A stretch of 50,733 nucleotides of DNA from a virus, in IMG/VR virus record IMGVR_UViG_3300042922_000711, positions 1 to 50,733 of that record; one strand, 5' to 3'. The notes beneath the pieces are model-generated. The model did no database searches, had not been told where the DNA came from, and worked only from the letters and a program-made list of their open reading frames with translations. Position numbers and translations under genes: made by a program. Positions 1 through 6,396 of the stretch are shown here, in pieces (position 1 is the first letter of the stretch; each line of letters starts with the position of its first letter).

Positions 1-99
1 ATTACAAGAATTAGATAATGCTTTAGAAAAAGGATATATAACAGAGCAAGAATACACTGAAACTTTAGCTTTAGTTTAGGGAACAAAAGAAAAATTTCG
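1..99 (+). repeat. 99-bp exact direct repeat, copy 1
   Basis: Every base of 1-99 matches 42704-42802. The match covers the XkdX-like 3' end, its stop codon and the following GGGAACAAAA stretch, then ends abruptly. The window begins inside the repeat, so its true left limit is unknown. Confidence 0.95.
2..79 (+). CDS. XkdX-like tail protein, 3' end only (prophage A)
   Basis: Only the last 25 codons are inside the window, ending in TAG. They encode the same residues as the C-terminus of the complete 68-aa gene at 42576-42782 and are identical to it at DNA level. The segment ITEQEY matches the usual C-terminal pattern of XkdX proteins, small late tail or fibre-associated proteins of PBSX-type phages whose exact role is not settled. 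The copy shows that a second phage with a related tail end lies just upstream of the window. Confidence is high for identity to the downstream copy and moderate for the family name. Confidence 0.75.
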   Translation, partial: LQELDNALEKGYITEQEYTETLALV

Positions 100-106
100 T
101 GTCGCA

Positions 107-134
107 AAAAGGATCTCTTTGAGGTCCTTTTTAT
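107..134 (+). terminator. Rho-independent terminator after XkdX-like gene
   Basis: An 11-bp stem (107-117 with 121-131, one G-T pair) has a 3-nt loop and ends in a T run. It would end the tail operon of prophage A before the lysis genes. Confidence 0.8.
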
Positions 135-158
135 ATTAAAAAATAATTGAGGTGATGT

Positions 159-476
159 ATGGATTTAACTTTTACAAGTGTCTTAACTCTTATGAGCATT
201 CCAAGCGCTTTTACAGGCTTCTGCTTTTGGGTTATTCAAAAGAGCATTAATAAAAAAGAAGAGAAAAGAGATGAGGCTGATAAGGCAAGGGAAAAAAATG
301 AAATTTTATTAATAAGAAGTGTCGGAGCTGCTATCGCCCTGGGTGAAGCAACCGCACATGCAATAAGAGATGGTAAATGTAATGGTGAAATGAGCGCAGC
401 TCTAGAATACGCGCAGAAGGTTAAGCATGAGCAAAAAGATTTTATGAGTGAGCAAGCAGTTAAAAATATGTTTTAA
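159..476 (+). CDS. Small membrane-anchored phage protein (holin-region)
   Basis: This 105-aa protein has one hydrophobic segment at about residues 8-26, then a charged Lys/Glu-rich stretch (about 31-50) likely to be helical or coiled. The SD sequence GAGGTG lies 5 nt before ATG. It sits between the tail terminator and the lysis genes, the usual place for holin or antiholin genes, and is followed at 16 nt by another membrane protein. The topology fits a lysis-regulatory or membrane-associated accessory protein, but I do not recognise the family with certainty. Confidence 0.65.
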   Translation: MDLTFTSVLTLMSIPSAFTGFCFWVIQKSINKKEEKRDEADKAREKNEILLIRSVGAAIALGEATAHAIRDGKCNGEMSAALEYAQKVKHEQKDFMSEQAVKNMF

Positions 477-491
477 GCAGGTGAAAGGCCA

Positions 492-779
492 ATGAAAAAT
501 AATATGCCTATTACAAAGATTAAATACCGCACAGAATTTTCTAAAAAGATTCTCTATGTCGTATGGATTAGCACAACAATAGTTGTAGCATTGGCGTTTG
601 TATTAATGTGGCGTACAGGTGACCTATCACCACTCAGCTACATAGTATCAGGTTTATTCGCTGAAGTTGCAGCAAGCACAGGTTTTTATTATTGGAAAGC
701 AAAAAATGAAAATATGAAGAAAATAGAAGGGAGTATAGAATATGAAAATCAACTGGAAACAGAAATTGACAAGCCGTAA
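492..779 (+). CDS. Putative holin-like protein with two membrane segments
   Basis: The 95-aa protein has two hydrophobic segments (about residues 21-41 and 49-68), a basic N-terminus and a charged C-terminal tail, a common class II holin-like layout. SD AGGTGAAAGG precedes the ATG. Its 3' end overlaps the next gene, which starts at 742, so the two are probably translationally coupled. Function is inferred from topology and from the endolysin gene downstream. Confidence 0.65.
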   Translation: MKNNMPITKIKYRTEFSKKILYVVWISTTIVVALAFVLMWRTGDLSPLSYIVSGLFAEVAASTGFYYWKAKNENMKKIEGSIEYENQLETEIDKP

Positions 780-954
780 GTTTTGGGCAGCTTTAACAGG
801 ATTTGTTACAGCCATTTTGGTGGCATTTAAGGTGCCTGATTTGACCGTTGAGCAGGTTGTTGCTATTATATCGGCCTCTGCAACAATGATTGCTTACATC
901 ATCGGTGAAGGCATGGTTGATGCTGCAAGAATCGGAAGTGATAAAGTTGAGTAA
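742..954 (+). CDS. Phage holin
   Basis: This 70-aa protein opens with a basic stretch (KINWKQKLTSRKFW), followed by two hydrophobic segments (about residues 14-30 and 36-55) and a short charged tail. The order resembles the Bacillota holins near the phi-LC3/XhlB group, which form membrane lesions that release the endolysin. It overlaps the previous gene by 38 nt, and the endolysin start lies inside its last codons, so the cassette is tightly coupled. With two or three small membrane proteins present, which one is the holin and which an antiholin cannot be told from sequence. Confidence 0.75.
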   Translation: MKINWKQKLTSRKFWAALTGFVTAILVAFKVPDLTVEQVVAIISASATMIAYIIGEGMVDAARIGSDKVE

Positions 955-1513
955 ACTTTATGAAGGTAATTGTAAAATAACATCACCATTCGGGCCAAGG
1001 GATTTGGGCAATGGAGATAAACGTGACCATAAAGGCGCTGATTATGTTGGTATAGACAGTAAGAAAATTATTGCTCCGACAAATGGAAAAATAGTTTCGT
1101 CTCAGATCATTACGAATAAAAGCAATCCAACTTGGGAATGGGGAAATTACGTCAAGATGGACGATTTAAACGGTTTTTATTTGTTCTTTTGCCACTTAGC
1201 GAATAGAAATGTAAAAGCTGGACAAACAATCGCCAAAAGTCAAATGATAGGCTTGGAGGGTGCAACCGGGTATAGCTTCGGAAGTCATTTACACTTTGAA
1301 GTGAGAAGAAAATCTGACAATGTATCAATAGATCCTGAAGAGTACTTTAAAATCCTTGCCGCTTGGGAAGAAAAACAAAAGAAATTAACAGTTACTAAAG
1401 CTACTGAATTGGTGCAGGAAAAAGCAAATTTGGATGATGGAACCATCAACTATTTGCTAAAATATCCTTATGGTGGCGACCTTATGATAAAGCTGGCCGA
1501 AGCCATTAAATAA
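947..1513 (+). CDS. M23 (LytM) metallo-endopeptidase endolysin
   Basis: This 188-aa peptidoglycan hydrolase cuts peptide cross-links during lysis. The zinc-site motifs are intact: HKGADY (HxxxD type), a second His in FFCHLAN, and HLHFEV (HxH). A short helical C-terminal domain (about the last 45 residues, ATELVQEKA...LLKYPYGGDL) resembles a repeat often found at the end of Bacillota phage lysins and may bind the wall. The TTG at 947 is chosen because GGAAG lies 8 nt upstream; GTG at 938 or an ATG at 890 inside the holin gene are alternatives. No signal peptide is seen, consistent with holin-dependent release. Prophage B has an unrelated lysin at the same place. Confidence 0.85.
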   Translation: MSKLYEGNCKITSPFGPRDLGNGDKRDHKGADYVGIDSKKIIAPTNGKIVSSQIITNKSNPTWEWGNYVKMDDLNGFYLFFCHLANRNVKAGQTIAKSQMIGLEGATGYSFGSHLHFEVRRKSDNVSIDPEEYFKILAAWEEKQKKLTVTKATELVQEKANLDDGTINYLLKYPYGGDLMIKLAEAIK

Positions 1514-1541
1514 CCGGACATAATATGTCCGGTTATTTTTT
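1511..1541. terminator. Terminator after M23 endolysin (probably bidirectional)
   Basis: A perfect 12-bp stem (TAACCGGACATA with its complement) is followed by a T run. It overlaps the endolysin stop codon and separates it from the leftward HTH gene. A near-identical ACCGGACA hairpin occupies the same place in prophage B (45609-45637). Confidence 0.9.
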
Positions 1542-1738
1542 TATTTTTTGTATTCTATCAGTTCACCTGGTTGACAATCTAACGCAGCACATATTTTGTC
1601 TATTACTTCTAATGATACGAATTTATCCGTATTCAATTTGGCCAGAGTTGCCGAAGATATTCCTGTCATTTTTTGAAGCTCTGTTTTCTTAATATTTTTA
1701 TCTATTAATATTTTTTGAAATTTTTTATAACTTATCAT
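1541..1738 (-). CDS. Small HTH (XRE/YozG-type) transcriptional regulator
   Basis: The 65-aa protein is essentially one Cro/CI-type helix-turn-helix: KTELQKMTGISSATLAKL is the HTH and LEVIDKICAALDCQPGELI the C-terminal helix pair typical of YozG-like regulators. It reads leftward toward the endolysin terminator. The DNA upstream of its start holds three spaced ACGTATGT repeats, good candidates for its own operator and perhaps for control of the divergent recombinase rec1. Prophage B has a different leftward gene at the matching position (45635-45874). Confidence 0.85.
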   Translation of the reverse strand: MISYKKFQKILIDKNIKKTELQKMTGISSATLAKLNTDKFVSLEVIDKICAALDCQPGELIEYKK

Positions 1739-1765
1739 TATTTTTAACCCCCTCTAAATTTTCAA

Positions 1766-1817
1766 TACGTATGTTAATTATTTTAATGACGTATGTGAAT
1801 TTAATTGATACGTATGT
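1766..1817. promoter_or_regulatory. Three spaced ACGTATGT repeats (candidate operators)
   Basis: (T/G)ACGTATGT occurs at 1766-1774, 1788-1796 and 1809-1817, all in the same orientation, with periods of 22 and 21 bp (two helical turns). They lie in the divergent region between the HTH gene and rec1. Phased repeats beside an HTH gene suggest cooperative repressor binding, which is an inference. Confidence 0.55.
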
Positions 1818-1836
1818 CAATTATTATATATCTATA

Positions 1837-1946
1837 TCTTTAATAAGTCAAACATTTATTTAATAAACTAAATAAAAATAACTTGACTACCCAAAAATAA
1901 TGTCATATACTTTAATAAATTAAACAAATATTTAACTTATTAAAGA
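1837..1946. repeat. 36-bp imperfect inverted repeat around the rec1 promoter
   Basis: Arm 1 (1837-1872) and the reverse complement of arm 2 (1911-1946) match at 30 of 36 positions, including 12 uninterrupted outer bases (TCTTTAATAAGT). The 38-bp centre holds the -35 box and most of the -10 box of the predicted rec1 promoter. Both arms are very AT-rich, which raises the chance-match rate. They may be recombinase or repressor binding sites. Confidence 0.5.
1883..1911 (+). promoter_or_regulatory. Sigma-70-type promoter for rec1
   Basis: TTGACT (1883-1888) and TATACT (1906-1911) are separated by exactly 17 bp, about 50 bp before the rec1 start. This is a near-consensus vegetative promoter, so rec1 can be transcribed apart from the phage late operon. 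Confidence 0.7.
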
Positions 1947-1960
1947 AAGGGGACGTTATA

Positions 1961-2962
1961 TTGGAAGACAACAAGGAATTGGTTATAATCAAAATTTTAT
2001 CCGAATTACAGGAAAAATATGAAATTAATAATGTAGATGTGAAAAACATTCTGGACAGAAATCTATGTGACTATACATTGATTTCCAATGAAACTTCCCT
2101 GATGGCGACAGATCTGCCGGAAAAGATAACTTTCTTTCTAGGCTTAAAAGGCTTAGAGGGGCTTTCCAAACAATCAATCAGCAGATATAAAGATGAATTA
2201 ACTATGTTTCATAGATACGTGATTAAACCTACAAGTCAAATCACAATCAACGATATCAGGCGATATTTCGCGATTATACAATCGGAACGTTCATACTCGA
2301 AAGTCACTATTAACGGCAAAATGAGTGTGCTTAAAAGCTTCTTTGGGACGTTGTACAAGGAAGAAATTATTGAAAAGGATCCGACCGTCCGATTGAAGAA
2401 CATAAAAGTTGATGTGAAATCACTCAGAGAACATTTATCGGTTGAAGAATTAGAAATTATAAGAAATGTTTGTGAAAACATAAGGGAAAAGGCTATTGTT
2501 GAATTTTTAGTTAGTACTGGTGTTAGGGTTTCAGAATTGGTCGAAACAAAACTATCAGATATAAACTGGAATGAAAATTCTCTTGTTGTTCACGGTAAAG
2601 GTGACAAGTACAGGACCGTTTATTTCAGTGTTAAATGTAAATTATTTTTAAAAGAGTATTTAAGAACTAGAAAAGATATACACGATTCATTATTTGTCGG
2701 CGAAAGATTTCCATATGATCCATTGGCCAAGACCGGGGTAGAGAAGCTTATAAAAAGAATTGGTAATCGAACCGCCATAACAAAGAGTATAAGCCCTCAC
2801 GTCTTCAGACATACATACGCAACTTTAGCACTTGCACGAGGCATGGATATAACCATGATTCAACAGTTGCTTGGCCACGAGCAAATAAACACAACTCAGA
2901 TCTACGCGAAAACTAATACCAGGCAATTACAAATTGCATATGAAAAATATATTGCATCATAA
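1961..2962 (+). CDS. Tyrosine recombinase rec1 (XerC/D-like), end of prophage A
   Basis: This 333-aa site-specific recombinase has an N-terminal SAM-like core-binding domain (about residues 50-145) and a C-terminal catalytic domain with the expected residues: Arg in TGVRVSE, Lys in HGKGDKYR, HxxR in HVFRHT, His in LLGHEQ and the nucleophile Tyr in TTQIYAK. The start is TTG with SD AAAGGGG. It has its own promoter and terminator and is a close paralogue of rec2 (46431-47432): same length, alignable end to end, roughly three quarters identical by eye. It has no AP2-like arm-binding domain, unlike the integrase at 3283, so it looks more like a Xer or invertase-type enzyme. Its target is unknown. 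Confidence 0.93.
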   Translation: MEDNKELVIIKILSELQEKYEINNVDVKNILDRNLCDYTLISNETSLMATDLPEKITFFLGLKGLEGLSKQSISRYKDELTMFHRYVIKPTSQITINDIRRYFAIIQSERSYSKVTINGKMSVLKSFFGTLYKEEIIEKDPTVRLKNIKVDVKSLREHLSVEELEIIRNVCENIREKAIVEFLVSTGVRVSELVETKLSDINWNENSLVVHGKGDKYRTVYFSVKCKLFLKEYLRTRKDIHDSLFVGERFPYDPLAKTGVEKLIKRIGNRTAITKSISPHVFRHTYATLALARGMDITMIQQLLGHEQINTTQIYAKTNTRQLQIAYEKYIAS

Positions 2963-2963
2963 T

Positions 2964-2991
2964 AAAACAGCTTGAAAATCAAGCTGTTTTT
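2964..2991 (+). terminator. Terminator of rec1
   Basis: A perfect 12-bp stem (AAAACAGCTTGA with its complement) with a 3-nt loop leads into a T run directly after the rec1 stop codon. Confidence 0.9.
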
Positions 2992-2998
2992 GCGTTTC

Positions 2999-3300
2999 GG
3001 TTGGCAATGTCTACGATTTGCCGACCATGTAGAAGTTTTTGAATATGATTTAAAATAATGATAAATATCAATACGTAAAACAGTTTCCAAAGTATGTTGA
3101 TTTCTCAATTATTTCACGTTATAATAAATAACGTGAAATAACACAAAGTAATTTTAATCAAGTTTATTTCTATAAACGCCGCACGTCGAGACAGTTTTAC
3201 TACTAACGCGTAATTTTAAATGATTTAGGGTAAAAAAATAATTATTTATGTTTGACTTGCCTACCATCTGCCAACGATGATTTTATTTGGTTGGCAAGTC
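2999..3300. other. Junction region with GGTTGGCAA half-sites (candidate attL)
   Basis: This gap between rec1 and the integrase has no convincing gene. It holds GGTTGGCAA at 2999-3007 and 3289-3297, inverted partners TTTGCCGACC (3017-3026) and CTGCCAAC (near 3268), and a 14-nt direct repeat with two mismatches, GATTTGCCGACCAT (3015-3028) and GACTTGCCTACCAT (3254-3267). GACTTGCC (3254-3261) also pairs with GGCAAGTC (3293-3300). The cluster abuts the 3' end of int, the usual place for a phage attachment site, but no identical core was found on the right side, so attL is a candidate only. Confidence 0.45.
3110..3140. repeat. Perfect 13-bp inverted repeat, 5-nt loop
   Basis: TATTTCACGTTAT (3110-3122) and its exact complement (3128-3140) flank AATAA. 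No T run follows, so it is unlikely to be a terminator. It may bind a protein at the prophage A/B junction. Confidence 0.55.
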
Positions 3301-4506
3301 ATTATTAACTGCTCGTTCAAAAATATCAACAGTGTCTCTTGACATTTTTTCGGTAACATGCGAATAAGTGTCCATCGTAGTTGCCAATCTGGAATGTCCA
3401 AGTCTGGTTTGAACGTCTTTCATATTAGCACCATTTTCAATTAATGTTGTCGCATGTGTGTGCCTGAGAGCATGGAAGTTGAATTGGATCATCAGCTCAT
3501 AATTTATTATCCTGCTGCAATAACGGATTGTTTCAGGTGTGACATGCCTTCCATCTTGAGCTGTACAAATAAAGTTTATTTTCTCATCCATCGGTTTATA
3601 ATCAGCTGTTCCATCCAGGCAATATATGCGTTGAGTGGATTCTTCAAGGTAATATATTTTATAATATTGCCCAGTTTTAAGCTTGTTTATCATCTGGTCC
3701 TTTTGGTGTTTCTTGAGGATATTGGCCAATGTATCACCAATGGCTATTTTACGAATTGATGTTTGTGTTTTTGTCGTTGAAAAATACCATTGCTTTTTAT
3801 CTTTCTTAATTACCTGTTTATTTACATACACAAATTTATTCTCCAGATCCACATCATCCCATGTCAAAGCGCAGCATTCACTCACTCTGGTTCCGGTATG
3901 GTACGCAATCTGCAAAGGAATATAAAAACTATTGCCTTCCGGGAAGCGCTCAACGATCCTGGCAAAGTCGTCTTGAGTGAGTACCTTTCTGTCTGTTTCA
4001 GCTTTGATATTTTCATTTTTAGGCATCTTCACATATTGCATAGGATTTTCTTTAATAAATTGATATGGGTAGACTGCCGCTTTAAATGATCCAGATAATA
4101 TACCCATCATGTTTTCCAAATAACTTTTAGTAAAACCTCTATTTGATTTTTCATTCATGAATTCCTGAAGAACAAGCGGAGTTATTGATTTTAATTTATA
4201 TGTTCCGATGATTGGTTTGATGTGATTTTCAATAACTTGTTTATATCCTTCCTGGGTGTTGTATCGGCAATTCACTTCAACATAATTTTTCAACCAATAA
4301 TCCATATAGTCTGCAACAGAAATCTCACTTGGTTCAAAGTGAAGTCCGGCATTTTCATACTCGCTGAGCGCTTTTCTTAAAGCAGCTTCAGCTTCTTTTT
4401 TGGTATTACCGCCAACTCTTTCAATTCTTTTTCTTTTACCTTCGACTTTCCCGGTTTCAAAACTATAGTACCACTTATCTCCTCGTTTTCTCACATGACC
4501 TTCCAT
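3283..4506 (-). CDS. int: Phage integrase (tyrosine recombinase), prophage B
   Basis: This 407-aa integrase has the three domains of Tn916/phage-type enzymes: an N-terminal arm-binding AP2-like domain (RKRGDKWYYSFETG at about residues 5-18), a SAM-like core-binding domain (about 65-160) and a catalytic domain with Arg in TGTRVSE, Lys in TTKTQTSIRK, HxxR in HALRHTH, LGHSR and the Tyr nucleophile in MDTYSHV. It catalyses integration and excision of prophage B. ATG at 4506 is preferred over 4518 because AAAGGATGG lies 8 nt upstream. The gene reads leftward off the phage edge, so its 3' end should abut attL. Its upstream region is the GGTTCAAGAT array, a likely point of control. Confidence 0.93.
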   Translation of the reverse strand: MEGHVRKRGDKWYYSFETGKVEGKRKRIERVGGNTKKEAEAALRKALSEYENAGLHFEPSEISVADYMDYWLKNYVEVNCRYNTQEGYKQVIENHIKPIIGTYKLKSITPLVLQEFMNEKSNRGFTKSYLENMMGILSGSFKAAVYPYQFIKENPMQYVKMPKNENIKAETDRKVLTQDDFARIVERFPEGNSFYIPLQIAYHTGTRVSECCALTWDDVDLENKFVYVNKQVIKKDKKQWYFSTTKTQTSIRKIAIGDTLANILKKHQKDQMINKLKTGQYYKIYYLEESTQRIYCLDGTADYKPMDEKINFICTAQDGRHVTPETIRYCSRIINYELMIQFNFHALRHTHATTLIENGANMKDVQTRLGHSRLATTMDTYSHVTEKMSRDTVDIFERAVNNDLPTK

Positions 4507-4534
4507 GTTTTTTACCATCCTTTCTTATACTTTT

Positions 4535-4820
4535 GTTGAAAATTGAACAAAATACGCGGTTCAACTTGCGGTTCAAGTTAAAATATATCTTGAACCGCAT
4601 ATTTTATTGATATTTGAACATTTTCCATTTTGCGGTTCAAGTTCAACATTAAATTTCTATTATATATTATATTTTTGAAAAACATTAAATTTTAATGATT
4701 ATTTTCTTAATGCATTAAGAAATAGCATTTCATCTTGAACCATCTTGAACCGCGTTGCAATTACTACATTTCATCTTGAACTTTATCTTGAACCCAAGTT
4801 GAACTCATCTTGAACCAATC
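4535..4820. repeat. GGTTCAAGAT array, left copy
   Basis: Exact GGTTCAAG or CTTGAACC octamers lie at 4570, 4589, 4634, 4734, 4744, 4787 and 4809, with one-base variants at 4558 and 4775 and GTTGAACT at 4798. Neighbouring sites are often 10-12 bp apart. The array fills the int-immA gap and runs into the last codons of immA. It is a diverged inverted copy of 22420-22745: 4661-4700 matches the reverse complement of 22564-22603 at 39 of 40 bases, and 4627-4647 matches that of 22617-22637 at 20 of 21, with the same 13-nt gap between the blocks. A palindrome CATTAAATTTTAATG lies at 4683-4697. Confidence 0.9.
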
Positions 4821-5232
4821 TCAATCTAATTAATTTCTCATGACAACCAAATATCATTGATAATTGACAAATAGTATAGTCTTTATACTCGGCCAGCTCT
4901 TCATCACTTATTAAAAGATTTACAGCAAACTTATTGGCTTCAACCTCTAATTTATCAACGGATAAAAAGGTATTTTCTTTTAAAAAAGGTGTATTTGATT
5001 TTGGATGTAATAAAGCATGGCCGAGCTCATGAGCAGCAGTAAACATTTGCTTATGTTCAGGTAAATTCTCATTAATATGAATAAATTTCTGTCTGAATGC
5101 AGTGTTGTAATAACCATTAATACTTCCAAGATTTTCATATAGTACCATGATCCCGAGGTTATTAGCAATTTTAAGTGGATTTCTTGTTTCATGCTTTTTG
5201 ATTAATTTAGATATAATTGTCAATTCTGTCAT
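4783..5232 (-). CDS. immA: ImmA/IrrE-type metallo-protease
   Basis: The 149-aa protein carries the zinc-protease motif HELGH at residues 68-72 and a downstream Glu in VEANKFAVNLL (about 96-106), as in ImmA of ICEBs1 and IrrE-like proteins, which cleave or inactivate their cognate repressor on induction. It lies directly downstream of the CI-like repressor and reads the same way, the usual repressor-protease pair. Its last residues (VQDEFNLGSR) are encoded by the GGTTCAAG repeats, so the array has replaced or reshaped the 3' end. The repressor as substrate is inferred from context. Confidence 0.9.
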   Translation of the reverse strand: MTELTIISKLIKKHETRNPLKIANNLGIMVLYENLGSINGYYNTAFRQKFIHINENLPEHKQMFTAAHELGHALLHPKSNTPFLKENTFLSVDKLEVEANKFAVNLLISDEELAEYKDYTICQLSMIFGCHEKLIRLRLVQDEFNLGSR

Positions 5233-5254
5233 TATTCCCCCTAAAATAGTGTAT

Positions 5255-5710
5255 CTACATCTTATTTTTGTTTGGGTTATATTTACTCTTAGCGACTACT
5301 TTCGCTATTTTTATACTGTTCTCAATGCTGTCCTTTAACAACTCCCTGGTTTCATCGTCTAAAGCTTCTCCATCAAACATTAAAGCGTCCTGAAAGTTGT
5401 CAAGCTGCTCCAGCATGAAATTCATAGTTTTTGCAATATCCCTCTTATCTCTTTTTGAAAATTCTTCATTTCTTTTCACATCATTAGCAAGTTCCTGTTC
5501 ATTTGGAAGATTTCTAAATTCAGTATTTCCCAATAGCCAATCGATGGAAACATCAAAATACTCAGCAATTTTTTGAAGTATATCACCGCTTGGTGATGAT
5601 TTTACCCATTTGGACGTTGCACCATTTCCCAATTTAAGTTCACTTTCCAACCTTCTTTGTGAAATTCCCTTTTCTTTACATAGTGCTTTTACTCGTTCTA
5701 GTAAAGTCAT
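5255..5710 (-). CDS. CI-like phage repressor
   Basis: The 151-aa protein has an N-terminal XRE helix-turn-helix (about residues 5-60; SQRRLESELKLGNGATSKW, then LQKIAEYFDVSIDWLLG). The rest is charged and helical, with no LexA-type Ser-Lys protease domain, which fits inactivation by the neighbouring ImmA-type protease rather than self-cleavage. ATG at 5710 is chosen for AAGGAGG 7 nt upstream; an upstream in-frame ATG at 5752 lacks this. It faces the small HTH gene at 5945 across the operator region and most likely keeps prophage B silent. Confidence 0.88.
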   Translation of the reverse strand: MTLLERVKALCKEKGISQRRLESELKLGNGATSKWVKSSPSGDILQKIAEYFDVSIDWLLGNTEFRNLPNEQELANDVKRNEEFSKRDKRDIAKTMNFMLEQLDNFQDALMFDGEALDDETRELLKDSIENSIKIAKVVAKSKYNPNKNKM

Positions 5711-5758
5711 TGATTTTCCTCCTTTAAAAAATATATAGAAAATTTTCAGCAAAAACTA

Positions 5759-5786
5759 TTGACATGCAGAAAATATTCTGTATAAT
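5759..5786 (+). promoter_or_regulatory. Rightward early promoter
   Basis: TTGACA (5759-5764), a 16-bp spacer and TATAAT (5781-5786) form a consensus promoter that would drive the cro-like gene at 5945 and the early operon. The spacer is itself an operator copy, so repressor binding would block it. Confidence 0.75.
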
Positions 5787-5861
5787 AAAGGATAAGTACA
5801 GAAAATAATCAGCAGACAAAATGAAATGTGCAGAAAATATTCAATTAAGTGTGGTGCTTAT

Positions 5862-5890
5862 ATAATAGAATATTTTCAGTGAATTGTCAA
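5862..5890 (-). promoter_or_regulatory. Leftward repressor promoter
   Basis: On the minus strand TTGACA (5890-5885), a 17-bp spacer and TATTAT (5867-5862) form a strong promoter for the repressor at 5710. It points at the rightward promoter, so the two transcripts overlap by roughly 60-100 nt. Confidence 0.7.
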
Positions 5891-5944
5891 TATATCTGCT
5901 GAAAATTTTCCTTAAATTTAGAAAAAAGGAAGGAAGTGATCTAA

Positions 5945-6142
5945 TTGTATAAGAAAATCAAAGAATTGTGTCGAAACAAGGGAATTTCGATTTACCACTT
6001 AGAAAAGGTTTTGAAGCTTTCTACAGGAAGCATATGCAAGTGGGATAAGTCTGTACCAAGAGCAGATACGTTACAAAAAGTAGCGGAATATCTTGGAGTT
6101 CCGATCAGTTATCTTTTAGATGAAGATAAGCAGCACGATTAA
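5945..6142 (+). CDS. Cro-like HTH regulator
   Basis: This 65-aa protein is a single XRE helix-turn-helix (NKGISIYHLEKVLKLSTGSI, then TLQKVAEYLGVPISYLL), similar in pattern to the N-terminus of the divergent repressor. It is the first gene rightward of the switch region, the usual Cro position. The start is TTG, preceded by GGAAGGAAGTGAT. It probably competes for the same operators and promotes early expression; this role is inferred from position. Confidence 0.85.
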   Translation: MYKKIKELCRNKGISIYHLEKVLKLSTGSICKWDKSVPRADTLQKVAEYLGVPISYLLDEDKQHD

Positions 6143-6171
6143 ATGGTGAAGTCATAAGTGAAAGGTGGCGA

Positions 6172-6396
6172 GTGAAGAACTTGGAAGACGTATTATACAC
6201 AGTAACAGAAGTTTCAAAATTAATTAAATCAAATCCAGCGTATGTGTATGAGCTTATCAAAGCTGGTTTGCTTCCAGTCATTAAACTTGGCAGCTATAAA
6301 GTAAGAAAAACAGCATTACTGAGTTTTCTGGAAAAGTACGAAGGTAAGGACCTTACTGATCCAAGTAATGTTACGGACTTAAAAGTAGGTGATTAA
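6172..6396 (+). CDS. Excisionase-like / helix-turn-helix DNA-binding protein
   Basis: The 74-aa protein has a winged-helix pattern of the MerR/Xis type: YTVTEVSKLIKSNPAYVYELIKAGLLPVIKLGSYKVRKTALLSFLEKY. Such proteins bend DNA at att sites or act as small regulators. GTG at 6172 follows GAAAGGTGGCG; TTG at 6181 is an alternative. It is second in the early operon and its stop overlaps the start of the helicase gene. It could be the directionality factor for the integrase at 3283, though early regulators share this fold. Confidence 0.75.
   Translation: MKNLEDVLYTVTEVSKLIKSNPAYVYELIKAGLLPVIKLGSYKVRKTALLSFLEKYEGKDLTDPSNVTDLKVGD

Larger units (their letters stand above)
5738..5911. promoter_or_regulatory. 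Lysogeny switch operators (six TGCAGAAAATATTC-like sites)
   Basis: Copies or close variants of GCAGAAAATATTC or its complement lie near 5738-5750, 5765-5778, 5798-5813, 5829-5842, 5868-5880 and 5897-5911. The three central ones share an orientation and are 31-33 bp apart, about three helical turns. Two sites overlap the predicted promoters. They are the likely binding sites of the CI-like and Cro-like proteins. Confidence 0.75.

Noticed and set aside
2902-3108. A 68-aa leftward ORF over the rec1 terminator
   Set aside because: It crosses a strong terminator and the half-site cluster and shows no protein motif.
3454-4089. Overlapping rightward ORFs opposite the integrase
   Set aside because: They are antisense shadows of int with aromatic, Cys-rich compositions and no SD sites.
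4683-4697. Palindrome CATTAAATTTTAATG as a stand-alone operator
   Set aside because: It is part of the larger mirrored array and is AT-rich, so it was not counted as a separate finding.
4535-4820. The GGTTCAAG repeats as a CRISPR array
   Set aside because: The units are 8-10 bp, in both orientations, without equal spacers, and no cas gene is near; the Cas4-like domain at 9792 belongs to a phage recombination protein.
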